Shown piece by piece: positions 14,687-22,279 of a stretch of 34,221 bases of DNA; the stretch's first letter is position 1; each line of letters starts with the position of its first letter. Under the pieces are notes generated by a model. It did no database searches. It was not told the origin of the DNA and was given only the letters and a program-made list of their open reading frames with translations. Source of the DNA: Chloroflexota bacterium. Its GTDB lineage: Bacteria; Chloroflexota; Dehalococcoidia; Dehalococcoidales; RBG-16-60-22. The position numbers and the translations under genes are program-made. The stretch lies in contig JAHJTL010000020.1 of assembly GCA_018829775.1 (NCBI GenBank), positions 1 through 34,221 on the forward strand. The letters are read 5' to 3'.

Positions 14687-16026
14687 GTCGCCAAAAAACG
14701 GGTTCTGCCGATAATTCAGAACGAGGCACACCTGCGTCTGCCGAAAAGGGTGGTGTGGACAGGAGACCGCTCTTTTTTTACGGCTGGGTCATTGTCGGCA
14801 TCGCCATAATCGGCATGATTCTGGTTTACGGCACGCGTCACTCCTTCTCCGTTTTTTTCCCACCCATTCTCGATGAGTTCGGCTGGAGCCGTGGCAGCAC
14901 GGCGCTCATGCTTTCTCTGAATATTCTCATATACGGTCTCACGGCACCGATTGCGGGCAGCCTATGCGACCGCTGGAAGCCCAACCGGGTCATTATAATC
15001 GGCGCTACCGTGCTGGGGCTGGCCACAGCCGGCTGCGCTTTTGCCCGTGAACTGTGGCATTTTTACCTGTTATTCGGCTTTTTAATGCCCATAGGAACGG
15101 CATTCAGCGGCTGGCCGATGCTCGGGCCGACGCTGGTCAACTGGTTTGCCAAGAGGCGGGGTATGGTCATGGGCCTGGCGCAGGTGGGTGGCGGACTCAG
15201 CTTTACCTACGGCATGTTTGTTGAGTTCGTTATCGTTCAGGTAGGCTGGCGTTACACGTACTTCGTTATCGCCGGTATTGTCATTGCCGTTCTCGTTCCC
15301 CTTTACTTCTTTTTCTACCGTTATCGTCCGGAGAATAAAGGTCTTAAGCCCTATGGCGCTGATAATCAGTGGGCGGAAATTACCGCCAGTGCTACGGAAG
15401 ACCGAAAATCTGTGCCCGGTGGCTGGACACTGCGGAAAGCATTGAGGACATATCAGTTGTGGTTCATGCTGGCATCCCAATCACTTTACTGGGGCGTTGG
15501 TGCCTATATGGTACTGGGCCATCAGGTCAAGTTTGCCGAAGACATTGGCTACAGCAGCACCTTCGCGGCATCTGTCTTCGCCCTCTTCGGTATTTTCGTG
15601 GCCGTGGGACAACTGTCCGCAGGCCTGTCCGACTGGATAGGGAGGGAGAAAACGATGACGCTCGCCGTCATTCTGACCCTGGGGGCGCTCACCGCTTTGA
15701 TTTCGGTGCGTGATACGTCGCAACCCTGGCTTCTTTACCTGTACGCCATGTGTTTTGGCTACGGTGCCGGGCTGTGCGCACCGACCATCTATGCCGGACT
15801 GGCGGATATCTTTCATGGCCGGAATTTTGGTGTCCTGTCCGGGCTGCTGATGACTGGCTTCGGCATCGGTGGGGTAATCGGGCCATGGCTGGGTGGCTTC
15901 ATCCATGACGTTACCGGGAGCTATAACAATGCCTTTCTTCTGGCCATGATGTGTTTCGCTCTTTCCGGCATTACCTTCTGGATTGCTGCACCGAGGAAAG
16001 CGGAAAAGCTGCGAGCTCAATTATGA
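14683..16026 (+). CDS. MFS transporter (oxalate/formate antiporter or monocarboxylate-type)
   Basis: A 447-aa major facilitator with about 12 hydrophobic segments. After a hydrophilic N-terminus (about 30 residues) comes FFYGWVIVGIA, then the loop-2 region GSLCDRWKPNRVI and the TM5 stretch GLAQVGGGL, a pattern seen in the OFA/MCT-like MFS group that carries organic acids. The central loop lies around residues 215-250. TTG start overlapping the phosphoesterase stop by 4 nt. As last gene of the operon it probably imports or exports the acid handled by the dehydrogenases (inference). Confidence 0.85.
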   Translation: MSRQKTGSADNSERGTPASAEKGGVDRRPLFFYGWVIVGIAIIGMILVYGTRHSFSVFFPPILDEFGWSRGSTALMLSLNILIYGLTAPIAGSLCDRWKPNRVIIIGATVLGLATAGCAFARELWHFYLLFGFLMPIGTAFSGWPMLGPTLVNWFAKRRGMVMGLAQVGGGLSFTYGMFVEFVIVQVGWRYTYFVIAGIVIAVLVPLYFFFYRYRPENKGLKPYGADNQWAEITASATEDRKSVPGGWTLRKALRTYQLWFMLASQSLYWGVGAYMVLGHQVKFAEDIGYSSTFAASVFALFGIFVAVGQLSAGLSDWIGREKTMTLAVILTLGALTALISVRDTSQPWLLYLYAMCFGYGAGLCAPTIYAGLADIFHGRNFGVLSGLLMTGFGIGGVIGPWLGGFIHDVTGSYNNAFLLAMMCFALSGITFWIAAPRKAEKLRAQL

Positions 16027-16056
16027 GCTTTTCAAGGTTGAGTATCTCTTCAGATA

Positions 16057-16506
16057 TTAATATCCCTGTTCCGTTCTCCAGGCGGCAATCTGTGCGGCAT
16101 GTTCCCGGTAGTGGCCGATGGCATCAAGGCGAAGTCGCTTGGTGAAGCGAGGACTGGCAAAGGCGCTTTCAGGGACGTTCTCCAGGAATTGAACCAGCTT
16201 TTTATGGGTGGCCAGCAGCTCCTCTTTTACTCGTTTCAGGGGCAGATGTCGCTTGCGCGCCTGCTCTCTGGCGTTGAAAGCATCAATGCCCATGTAGCGC
16301 GGGAGCGGCTTGCCTTCCAGAATGAGAGGCAGGGCTTTCAGAGCTTCTTCTTCCCAGGTGGCAATATGGGCCATGACGTCGCGGGTTGACCAGTGACCTA
16401 CGGCGCCCGGCAGAAGGAGAACATCTTCCGGCAATCCTTTCCATGTATTAAGGAGCGCCTGCCACTCCCGTTTCAATCTGTCCAACGTGCGCGCTTTTTT
16501 CACCAC
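16057..16506 (-). CDS. ClbS/DfsB-type (DinB-fold) four-helix protein
   Basis: A 149-aa four-helix bundle of the DinB/ClbS superfamily. It has GHWSTRDVMAHIATWEEEAL in helix 2 and DAIGHYREHAAQIAAW in the last helix, giving the three histidines expected for the metal site of this fold. Relatives act as thiol-dependent hydrolases/transferases or, for ClbS, as self-resistance hydrolases. No product can be assigned. Starts 11 nt after the aldolase stop, so it is the third gene of a minus-strand operon with the zinc dehydrogenase and the HpaI-like aldolase. Tail-to-tail with the MFS gene. Confidence 0.75.
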   Translation of the reverse strand: MVKKARTLDRLKREWQALLNTWKGLPEDVLLLPGAVGHWSTRDVMAHIATWEEEALKALPLILEGKPLPRYMGIDAFNAREQARKRHLPLKRVKEELLATHKKLVQFLENVPESAFASPRFTKRLRLDAIGHYREHAAQIAAWRTEQGY

Positions 16507-16517
16507 CGATAACCAGC

Positions 16518-17288
16518 CTAGCTGACGTTTATGCTTAGATTTTGCAGTATATTGCGCGCGGCGCTCCGTAATATGCTGGTCGTGTTCAGGCTGAAGAACC
16601 GGGCACCCTGCTGGATGAATTCCCTTATCTGTTCCGGACGGTCAGCATTGACCGCTCCCACCCCCACCACCTTGCCCGCAGCACACCCCTCATTGATGAT
16701 GCGGTTAACAGCGTCTTGAATTTTCGGGTCGTCCAATTTACCCGGCACGCCTGAGGAGATGGAGAAATCAAGTCGGCCGATCCAGAGTACATCAAGGCCC
16801 TCCACGGTAAGTATCTCAGTTAGATTGTCAAGCGCTTCCATTTCCTCGACCATGGCGATTACCAAGGTTTCCCGGTTGGCTTCCCGGATATAGTCCACGA
16901 CGGACATGCCGCTCAGGTTCATTGAGCGGCCACCGGCGCCGCGCTCGCCTTCCGGCGGATATTTAACTGCTCTGACGGCGGCTTCGGCGTCCTGTTTGGT
17001 ATTGCAGTGGGGAAAGATGATGCCCATGGCCCCGGAATCGAGGAAGCGATTGGTAATCCCGGGGTCGCTGTTCGGCACACGTACTATGGGAGTCAATCCG
17101 GCAAGTTCGGCGGCCCGTATCATCTCCTGGCAGGACTCCTCGCTGGATGGCCCGTGTTCGAGGTCGAAGTAGACGAAATCAAAACCGAGGCCTGTCAGGT
17201 TTTCCGCAATGTGCGGCGAGGTAAAGTCCATGCGGACACCGATAGCTGTTTTGCCTGCCTTGAGCTTTTCCTTGGTAGCATTTTTCAT
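16518..17288 (-). CDS. HpcH/HpaI family aldolase
   Basis: A 256-aa TIM-barrel class II aldolase: FDLEHGPSS, RVPNSDP, GAMGIIFPH, KYPPEGERGAGG, and the metal-ligand region MVEEMEALDN...IGRLDFS, all in family order. Members split or form 4-hydroxy-2-oxoacids (pyruvate plus an aldehyde). ATG 17288 is preferred since AGGAG then sits 7 nt away; the ATG at 17294 would be only 1-2 nt from it. It follows the zinc dehydrogenase gene by 25 nt. Together they suggest catabolism of a polyol or hydroxyacid: dehydrogenation, then retro-aldol cleavage (inference). Confidence 0.88.
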   Translation of the reverse strand: MKNATKEKLKAGKTAIGVRMDFTSPHIAENLTGLGFDFVYFDLEHGPSSEESCQEMIRAAELAGLTPIVRVPNSDPGITNRFLDSGAMGIIFPHCNTKQDAEAAVRAVKYPPEGERGAGGRSMNLSGMSVVDYIREANRETLVIAMVEEMEALDNLTEILTVEGLDVLWIGRLDFSISSGVPGKLDDPKIQDAVNRIINEGCAAGKVVGVGAVNADRPEQIREFIQQGARFFSLNTTSILRSAARNILQNLSINVS

Positions 17289-17313
17289 TGACATTCTCCT
17301 TTTATCTCCTTGG

Positions 17314-18333
17314 CTAATCGCTGCACTTCAGCAGTACCTTCATGAAATTGGCCCCGCGTTCAATCTCCTCAAAGGTATCCTGTATCCTTTCCAGTGGACG
17401 CACGTCGGAAATCAATCGTTCGAAGGGAACAGCCCTGGCTGCAACCAGTGGAATTGCGGTCTCAAAGTCTTCCGGCTCATATAGCCTGACTCCTCGAAGC
17501 CTGAGTTCCCGCAAAAAAAATTGTCCCAGGCTCACAGGTACCGGCTCGGCAAAAATACCGACAATGACAATGCGTCCCCTTGTTCTGGCCAGCCGGGTCA
17601 TCATTTCTGCGCCGGGCGCCAGTCCGGTTACTTCGAAGACAACATCGGCTCCAGCCCCACCGGTTTTCTCAGCTACATATGCCGGCAGGTCGGTCTCCTT
17701 CGGATTGACCACTTCCAGGCCGAATTCCCGGGCCAGGTTAATACGGAAAGGATTGATTTCAGAAACGAAGACATGTGCTCCCTTCAGTTTGGATTCCAGT
17801 GCCACCAGTATGCCAATAGGTCCGGCGCCAATGACAACCACATGCTCATTTTCGGTGACCTGCCCGAGGCGGACGGCATGTGCGCCCACCGCCACCGGTT
17901 CAACCAGCGCCGCCAGTTTGATGTCAATGTCATCAGGCAGGCGGTGCAGCGTTTCCGCCGGCACCGTCCAATTGCCCTGAAAACACCCCGGCGTGTCCAC
18001 GCCGAGCACATTTATCTGATGGCAGACGTTGTAGTGCCCCATCTTGCAGGCCGGGCAGCGCCCGCAGGAAACCACCGGCCTGACCACCGCTTTATCGCCA
18101 AGCTTGAAATCGACGACGCCCTGGCCGACTTCGGCAACCGTGCCGGACATCTCGTGGCCGATGACCTGCGGCAGCGTGGTGCGGTGGTCCATATGCCCCA
18201 GATAGATATGGACATCCGTTCCGCAGATGCCGCCATAGGCGATATTCAGTCTGACCTCCCCGCGTCCCGGTGGCCGGGGAGGGGAATCACCAACGTAGAA
18301 GCTTTTATTTCCCTGGTAGAACGCGCCTTTCAC
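17314..18333 (-). CDS. Zinc-dependent medium-chain alcohol/polyol dehydrogenase
   Basis: A 339-aa MDR enzyme. Catalytic zinc ligands GGICGTD and GHEMSG; structural zinc loop CGRCPACKMGHYNVC with all four cysteines; Rossmann motif VIGAGPIG around residues 165-172. Closest in type to sorbitol/threonine/galactitol dehydrogenases. GTG 18333 is chosen because GGAGAG precedes it at 6 nt and homology begins with VKGAFYQG; the upstream ATG (18396) would add 21 unrelated residues overlapping the operator candidate. First gene of the three-gene operon with the HpaI aldolase and ClbS-like protein. Confidence 0.88.
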   Translation of the reverse strand: MKGAFYQGNKSFYVGDSPPRPPGRGEVRLNIAYGGICGTDVHIYLGHMDHRTTLPQVIGHEMSGTVAEVGQGVVDFKLGDKAVVRPVVSCGRCPACKMGHYNVCHQINVLGVDTPGCFQGNWTVPAETLHRLPDDIDIKLAALVEPVAVGAHAVRLGQVTENEHVVVIGAGPIGILVALESKLKGAHVFVSEINPFRINLAREFGLEVVNPKETDLPAYVAEKTGGAGADVVFEVTGLAPGAEMMTRLARTRGRIVIVGIFAEPVPVSLGQFFLRELRLRGVRLYEPEDFETAIPLVAARAVPFERLISDVRPLERIQDTFEEIERGANFMKVLLKCSD

Positions 18334-18363
18334 AGTTACTCTCCATAATTGATTCTTATAAGG

Positions 18364-18381
18364 TGCATACACGGGTATGCA
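18364..18381. promoter_or_regulatory. Inverted-repeat operator candidate upstream of zinc dehydrogenase
   Basis: TGCATAC-ACGG-GTATGCA: a perfect 7-bp dyad with a 4-bp centre, placed between the putative promoters and the GTG start, where a repressor would block transcription. Confidence 0.4.
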
Positions 18382-18397
18382 GGTCACTGTGGACACT

Positions 18398-18436
18398 AAT
18401 ATAGCATATAGAAAAACCCTGCACGTAATTATAGCA
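18398..18436 (-). promoter_or_regulatory. Tandem extended -10 promoters for zinc dehydrogenase operon
   Basis: Minus strand TGC-TATAAT (18436-18428) and TGC-TATATT (18406-18398), both TGnTATAAT-type extended -10 elements sharing the core ATGCTATA, 30 bp apart. No good -35 hexamer is seen for either. Confidence 0.4.
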
Positions 18437-18559
18437 TAAATTGAGGATTTGCCCGGGAGGGAGGAAGGGCTGCGTTGAAGATATTGAATGAACTTTTAGG
18501 GATAAAAAAGATATGATTTCAGGGAGTCAGGTTAACCGGCTGGTAAAATGATTTATCCC

Positions 18560-19669
18560 TTAATCATAGCTGTAGGTGAGCGGGTACAGCTCACTGCCGG
18601 GCAGGTCGGCACGGCCATGCAGCTTTTCGGAATACCATATTAAACTGTTATCCACAGTAACCTGGAGACCGCCTGCAGCGCCATATAACTCAAGGTTCTC
18701 TAATAAAACGGTACCATTAGGAGCATACAGGACTGCGTCTACAACAGGCCCTTGTAACGTAATATCCCCGTAAAGGGAAGTGATTACGGGAATATCTTCC
18801 GAGCCGTAACCCCCTCCAAGTATCTGGACATCCCCCTCGCAGATAATATGCTCCCTACCTTCAATATTACCGTTGTTGACTTGTAAGTAGCCATCAATAT
18901 ATAGAGGACCTGCCAGTACCACCGTCGTCCAGGCGTCTACTATCATGTTTCCGGTAACGTACTTGGGTCCCACATTATCAAAAGTACCCCCGCCACTAAA
19001 TTCGAGGTTATCAACGGTGCCGCCTTCCTGGGCTATGGTCTTATACAGTTCAGCATTGGTGGTGGGGAAAGTTAAGTTATCGCTGCCTTGCGTGACGTTG
19101 CCGGTAACGTATCCTTCGCCAGTGATTGTGCCTACAGCGGAAGCATCACCCCATATCTTTCTTTCACCTTTCGGGGGTCCCGAAATATCTATATTGATAT
19201 TGGAATGTATAGGTGCTCCAAGGCCCTGGTCAGGATGTGTATCCACATTTGTATTATTAATGGTGAGGTCCTGCTTTGCGGCCAGGGCATAAGCAAAGGA
19301 ACCGTGGCTGATGTTCACAAATGACCTGATTGTGGTGCTGCCGCAGCCGCCACCGTGGGCGGTAGAGTTTATGGAATAAAGGCCGCCACCTATATACTCG
19401 ATAGTAACATCTACCGTTCTGTCGTTTGCAGTAAAATTTTCCGTCACTGCTGATTCAGCATAAGCAGCAGCGTTATTATATATTTTACAGGTGGCATACT
19501 GCACGCCAGCATCGGCTGAGTAATCATTTAATGTTCGGCACTCGATTGTCTGATTGTAATTCAAGTTGGTAAAGACATGGTTCAGCACCGGAATCACCAG
19601 CAGACTGCCCACCGCCAGCAGGATAAGGGCGATTACTATGGTTTGTCCGGATTCTGACTTCCTGAACAT
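18560..19669 (-). CDS. PilX-like surface/pilus-associated protein
   Basis: A 369-aa protein with one N-terminal hydrophobic helix right after a short basic leader (RKSESGQTIVIALILLAVGSLLVIPVLN), like PilX/TadE-type minor pilins. The large exported domain is rich in Gly, Asn and Thr with repeated short beta motifs (ITGEGYVTGNV, YVTGNMIVDAWTTVVLAGPLYIDGYLQVNN, DVQILGGGYG, GDITLQGPVVDAVLYAPNGTV), suggesting a beta-helix. It is not a classical G/FTLLE prepilin. ATG 19669 is used instead of GTG 19678. It lies downstream of a terminator that separates it from the secreted-protein gene, so it probably has its own promoter (a TATAAT at 19741-19736 on this strand lacks a clear -35). Confidence 0.65.
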   Translation of the reverse strand: MFRKSESGQTIVIALILLAVGSLLVIPVLNHVFTNLNYNQTIECRTLNDYSADAGVQYATCKIYNNAAAYAESAVTENFTANDRTVDVTIEYIGGGLYSINSTAHGGGCGSTTIRSFVNISHGSFAYALAAKQDLTINNTNVDTHPDQGLGAPIHSNINIDISGPPKGERKIWGDASAVGTITGEGYVTGNVTQGSDNLTFPTTNAELYKTIAQEGGTVDNLEFSGGGTFDNVGPKYVTGNMIVDAWTTVVLAGPLYIDGYLQVNNGNIEGREHIICEGDVQILGGGYGSEDIPVITSLYGDITLQGPVVDAVLYAPNGTVLLENLELYGAAGGLQVTVDNSLIWYSEKLHGRADLPGSELYPLTYSYD

Positions 19670-19831
19670 CTTTATCACTCTATAAATATGATACTACATG
19701 CAACCCGATTAATGAAGATTCAAGCCATCAAAGCAATTATATACATATTAATTGCCTCAGAGCATTAGCTGGATTATGAAGATTTTTAAAGAGCCGGATA
19801 GAATGAATTTGACTGGCTGCGAGAGGAAAAA

Positions 19832-19860
19832 GGTAGCCCGGAATTAAACTCCGGGCTACC
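19832..19860 (-). terminator. Intrinsic terminator
   Basis: Perfect 11-bp stem GGTAGCCCGGA / TCCGGGCTACC (19832-19842, 19850-19860) with a 7-nt loop, followed on the minus strand by TTTTT. It ends transcription of the secreted-protein gene 19897-20361. Confidence 0.85.
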
Positions 19861-19896
19861 AATACTGAATATTTGCTCTTGAATTACGCCGAGCTA

Positions 19897-20361
19897 TTAT
19901 TTGTGCTTCTGTATGTTACCTTTTATTCCTTTTGACCAACTACCATAAATTTCAGGGCGCCCACTAATATCGTCAAAATAGATACTTATAACATCCGTGT
20001 TAGCTCCATTACCGCCGTCTTGTATAATAACGTAAAAATCTATTCCCGAACCCTCTAGCGTCCCATTTAACTGGGCCCCTAATGTACTAGGAATAACGTC
20101 AGTAATTGTGCCTTTTAACTTTAACCCAGAATTATGGTTAACAAGATTAAATTGCCCCTTTGCTTCACCATTTGTTATTTGTGCATTGAATCCAAATGAT
20201 ACTTTGTCTCCCGGCTGCGCATAGTCGTTTGGATAAGTCCAGTTAATAAATGTACCACCTCCGGTAACTTTGTCTCCGGGACCAGCGCTGACGCTGTATC
20301 CCGTACCGCCCATAACCAGTGCCACCATTAATAGACCGACCAGAATATATTTCGCTTTCAT
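19897..20361 (-). CDS. Small secreted protein of unknown function
   Basis: A 154-aa protein with a clear signal peptide (MKAKYILVGLLMVALVMGG..., predicted cleavage near ...VSA-GPGDK). The mature part starts GDKVTGGGTF, a Gly-rich opening seen in several secreted bacterial proteins of unknown role, followed by a predicted beta-sandwich of about 120 residues ending in lysines. No cysteine in the mature part. ATG 20361 is selected because AGGAGG lies 8 nt upstream, while GTG 20370 overlaps the ribosome site. It has its own strong promoter, a PhoB-box-like repeat and a strong terminator: a monocistronic, probably well-expressed gene between pilin genes. Extracellular or wall-associated. Confidence 0.7.
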   Translation of the reverse strand: MKAKYILVGLLMVALVMGGTGYSVSAGPGDKVTGGGTFINWTYPNDYAQPGDKVSFGFNAQITNGEAKGQFNLVNHNSGLKLKGTITDVIPSTLGAQLNGTLEGSGIDFYVIIQDGGNGANTDVISIYFDDISGRPEIYGSWSKGIKGNIQKHK

Positions 20362-20396
20362 TTTTTCCACCTCCTAATTTACTTTAGGATACTTTG

Positions 20397-20425
20397 ATTT
20401 TAATTGTTATATACCGTCCAGTCAA
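20397..20425 (-). promoter_or_regulatory. Promoter of the secreted-protein gene
   Basis: Minus strand TTGACT (20425-20420), 17-nt spacer, TAAAAT (20402-20397); the ATG is 36 nt downstream of the -10. Confidence 0.7.
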
Positions 20426-20444
20426 GGAAAAACGAGCCTAAAAT

Positions 20445-20468
20445 ATTACAATAGTATTACAACCCGTT
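20445..20468 (-). promoter_or_regulatory. PhoB-box-like direct repeat, copy 1
   Basis: Minus strand AACGGG-TTGTAAT-ACTA-TTGTAAT: two identical heptamers 11 bp apart start-to-start, 20 bp upstream of the -35 of the secreted-protein promoter. The geometry matches OmpR/PhoB-family response regulator sites. Confidence 0.5.
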
Positions 20469-20529
20469 ACGATTCTATTAAACTAAAGTACTGTTCTAAA
20501 GCCAGAGTTCCTGATGCCCATTCCGTGAG

Positions 20530-21036
20530 CTATAACCTCTGGCCGACATCATATACCCTGGTGACTGATTCTCCCTCGCGGGTGGCTGTTACCGTAAGCC
20601 GGTAATATCCCAGGGTGGCGTTCACCGTACTGAAAGTGCAGTTATCCGCGTCCAGGTAATCGGCAATAAAGGTCTCTGAAATGAGGTTGTCCGAGGCGTC
20701 ATAGAGCTGGCGTTTCAGCTTACTGCCCTCGAAGACATAATTAGCGCTGTTATCATTGTTCTCATTAATGTCAACCGGTAATCTTAGAGAAAGTGGAAAA
20801 CCGTTTGGGTCGGTGGCGGTGACATTCCTCGATGTCTGAACATCGCGCGTAACCCAGAAGCCTGCGTTCTGTACCTGAGGCAGAGCTGTATTCTGCCCTG
20901 CCATCTGGCCATAGTTCAGGAACAATATGGTTATGGTCGCGGCAATTGCCCCTACCACCACTGCCATTATGGCCGAGCCGACCACAATTTCGAGCAGAGT
21001 AAAACCTTTTTGTCCTTTGCTCATCCCTTTAACCAC
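20530..21036 (-). CDS. Type IV prepilin-like protein (N-terminal methylation motif)
   Basis: A 168-aa pseudopilin/prepilin with the type III signal KGFTLLE (cleavage after Gly11, Glu16 at +5) and a hydrophobic helix to about residue 38. The exported part (GFWVTRDVQTSRNVT; YRLTVTATREGESVTRVYDV) is typical of PilW/GspJ-like minor pilins. GTG start overlaps the upstream prepilin stop by 8 nt, so translation is coupled; ATG 21024 is an alternative. Requires a prepilin peptidase (PilD) not encoded here. Confidence 0.8.
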   Translation of the reverse strand: MVKGMSKGQKGFTLLEIVVGSAIMAVVVGAIAATITILFLNYGQMAGQNTALPQVQNAGFWVTRDVQTSRNVTATDPNGFPLSLRLPVDINENNDNSANYVFEGSKLKRQLYDASDNLISETFIADYLDADNCTFSTVNATLGYYRLTVTATREGESVTRVYDVGQRL

Positions 21037-21469
21037 TATGCCGATACGTTGTTATCTGCATTTTCTGCTCGTTATTTCGTCTGACCGTTATATTTATGCT
21101 CTGCAGTTCGAATGCACTACTATTGGCACTGATGACGGCTCCCGGTGTGCTTATATTAACTGAATAACCGGCTGCGGCTAAGTCAGAAGGGATTGTTATC
21201 AGTTCGTAGCTGGTTGCCGGATAATCAGGGTCGTAGTCGGCCACCAGGATATAGTCCTGAACCTTGATGTATTCTATCTGTGATTTGGCCAGGCTCTCTG
21301 AGGCCACCTTTTCCTGGCTTATACCTACGGCATTGAAGGTACTGGTCATGCCGTTGATGTAGGCAACCGCGATTATTCCGAGAAGAGCCAATCCGACGAG
21401 GATTTCAAGCAGCATCACGCCTTTCTGCCCCAGGTTAATGCCGCCTACCCTGCCTAGTATCCACCGCAT
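21029..21469 (-). CDS. Type IV prepilin-like protein (PilV/GspI-like)
   Basis: A 146-aa prepilin with the processing site QKG-VMLLE (cleavage after Gly17, Glu22 at +5) and a hydrophobic segment to about residue 40. The C-terminal beta-rich part is (SINITVRRNNEQKMQITTYR). ATG 21469 is chosen over TTG 21490 because GGAGG precedes it by 9 nt. First gene of the two-gene prepilin operon; promoter and PhoB-box-like repeat upstream. Confidence 0.8.
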   Translation of the reverse strand: MRWILGRVGGINLGQKGVMLLEILVGLALLGIIAVAYINGMTSTFNAVGISQEKVASESLAKSQIEYIKVQDYILVADYDPDYPATSYELITIPSDLAAAGYSVNISTPGAVISANSSAFELQSINITVRRNNEQKMQITTYRHSG

Positions 21470-21546
21470 GATACTGTTCCTCCGCCGCAACTTGTTATTC
21501 CCCCACCTCTAAAAAATAACCTTTTGTCTGTTAATATGTAAACTCA

Positions 21547-21575
21547 ATAATAATAATATAAGAGATAGCCTGCAA
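21547..21575 (-). promoter_or_regulatory. Promoter of the prepilin operon
   Basis: Minus strand TTGCAG (21575-21570), 17-nt spacer, TATTAT (21552-21547), about 77 nt before the ATG at 21469. Confidence 0.55.
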
Positions 21576-21599
21576 TTACAAGCTTCAGCTATAATCCCG

Positions 21600-21624
21600 A
21601 ACGTGGTTGTAATAATATTGTAAT
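21600..21624 (+). promoter_or_regulatory. PhoB-box-like direct repeat, copy 2
   Basis: Plus strand AACGTGG-TTGTAAT-AATA-TTGTAAT, the same motif as at 20445-20468 but inverted. It lies 25 bp upstream of the -35 of the prepilin operon promoter. Heptamers again 11 bp apart. Confidence 0.5.
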
Positions 21625-21675
21625 GGAGCTGGCACGGCTGGCCAATGTGAACAGGTAAACTGGAAGGCATGCTAT

Positions 21676-22131
21676 CTAATCGGTGGAAAGGTCGCAAATC
21701 CTGGCGGCAGTCAACCGGGCGATATCAGAACTCTTTAACTTAACCAGTTTGGACCGGGCGCCGCCGCCACACCAGACGTAATCACATTGCATGACCTTTT
21801 GGTCAATGTATACCGGTATTCTCTTTTTGTGACCCACCGGAGGTATGCCGCCAGTGGGGTAACCGGTGGCAGCTTTGGCAGCAACATCGGAAGCCAGCCG
21901 CACCGACTTCGAACCGGAGCAACGTTCCAGCTTGTGACGGCTCACATCGACATCGGCAAGTACCACCGCCAGCAGCGGTCTGGCATCCTGGTCAACGAAA
22001 ACGATGGACTTGACAATCTCGCTCAAAGGCATGCCGCTGGCCTCAGCCGCCTCGGCGGCGTGGTGGGTGGCCCTTTTCTCTATGAATTCGAATTCAATCT
22101 TGTTGCTGACCAGAAAGGCGGCCAGGTTCAT
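21676..22131 (-). CDS. YbaK/EbsC-type aminoacyl-tRNA deacylase
   Basis: A 151-aa single-domain protein of the YbaK/ProX editing family (hydrolysis of mischarged Cys- or Ala-tRNAPro). Conserved blocks: EIVKSIVFVDQDARPLLAVVLADVDV with the catalytic-site Lys, then ATGYPTGGIPPVGHKKRIPVYID with the GxxPPxG motif, and a C-terminal VWCGGGARSKLVKLKSSDI. All are intact and length is typical. ATG 22131 is used; the in-frame TTG 22152 has no better ribosome site. Monocistronic, divergent from the hydantoinase gene. Confidence 0.85.
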   Translation of the reverse strand: MNLAAFLVSNKIEFEFIEKRATHHAAEAAEASGMPLSEIVKSIVFVDQDARPLLAVVLADVDVSRHKLERCSGSKSVRLASDVAAKAATGYPTGGIPPVGHKKRIPVYIDQKVMQCDYVWCGGGARSKLVKLKSSDIARLTAARICDLSTD

Positions 22132-22211
22132 TAAACTGCCCACAGCTAGCAATTCTACACAGCAAAGATAACTTTTGCAATATATTTACGGGTAATAGAA
22201 TTCGTCGGTGC

Positions 22212-22240
22212 TTGACAAATGCGGCGAGGCTCAATAAACT
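22212..22240 (+). promoter_or_regulatory. Promoter of the hydantoinase-like gene
   Basis: TTGACA (22212-22217), 17-nt spacer, TAAACT (22235-22240). The ATG at 22280 follows a GTCAGGAGG ribosome site. Confidence 0.7.
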
Positions 22241-22279
22241 GCGCTTACCCGATGTTTTAAATAGTCAGGAGGAAATCCA

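Noticed and set aside
17521-18348. 275-codon plus-strand frame
   Set aside because: Antisense of the zinc dehydrogenase, which has intact zinc and Rossmann motifs.
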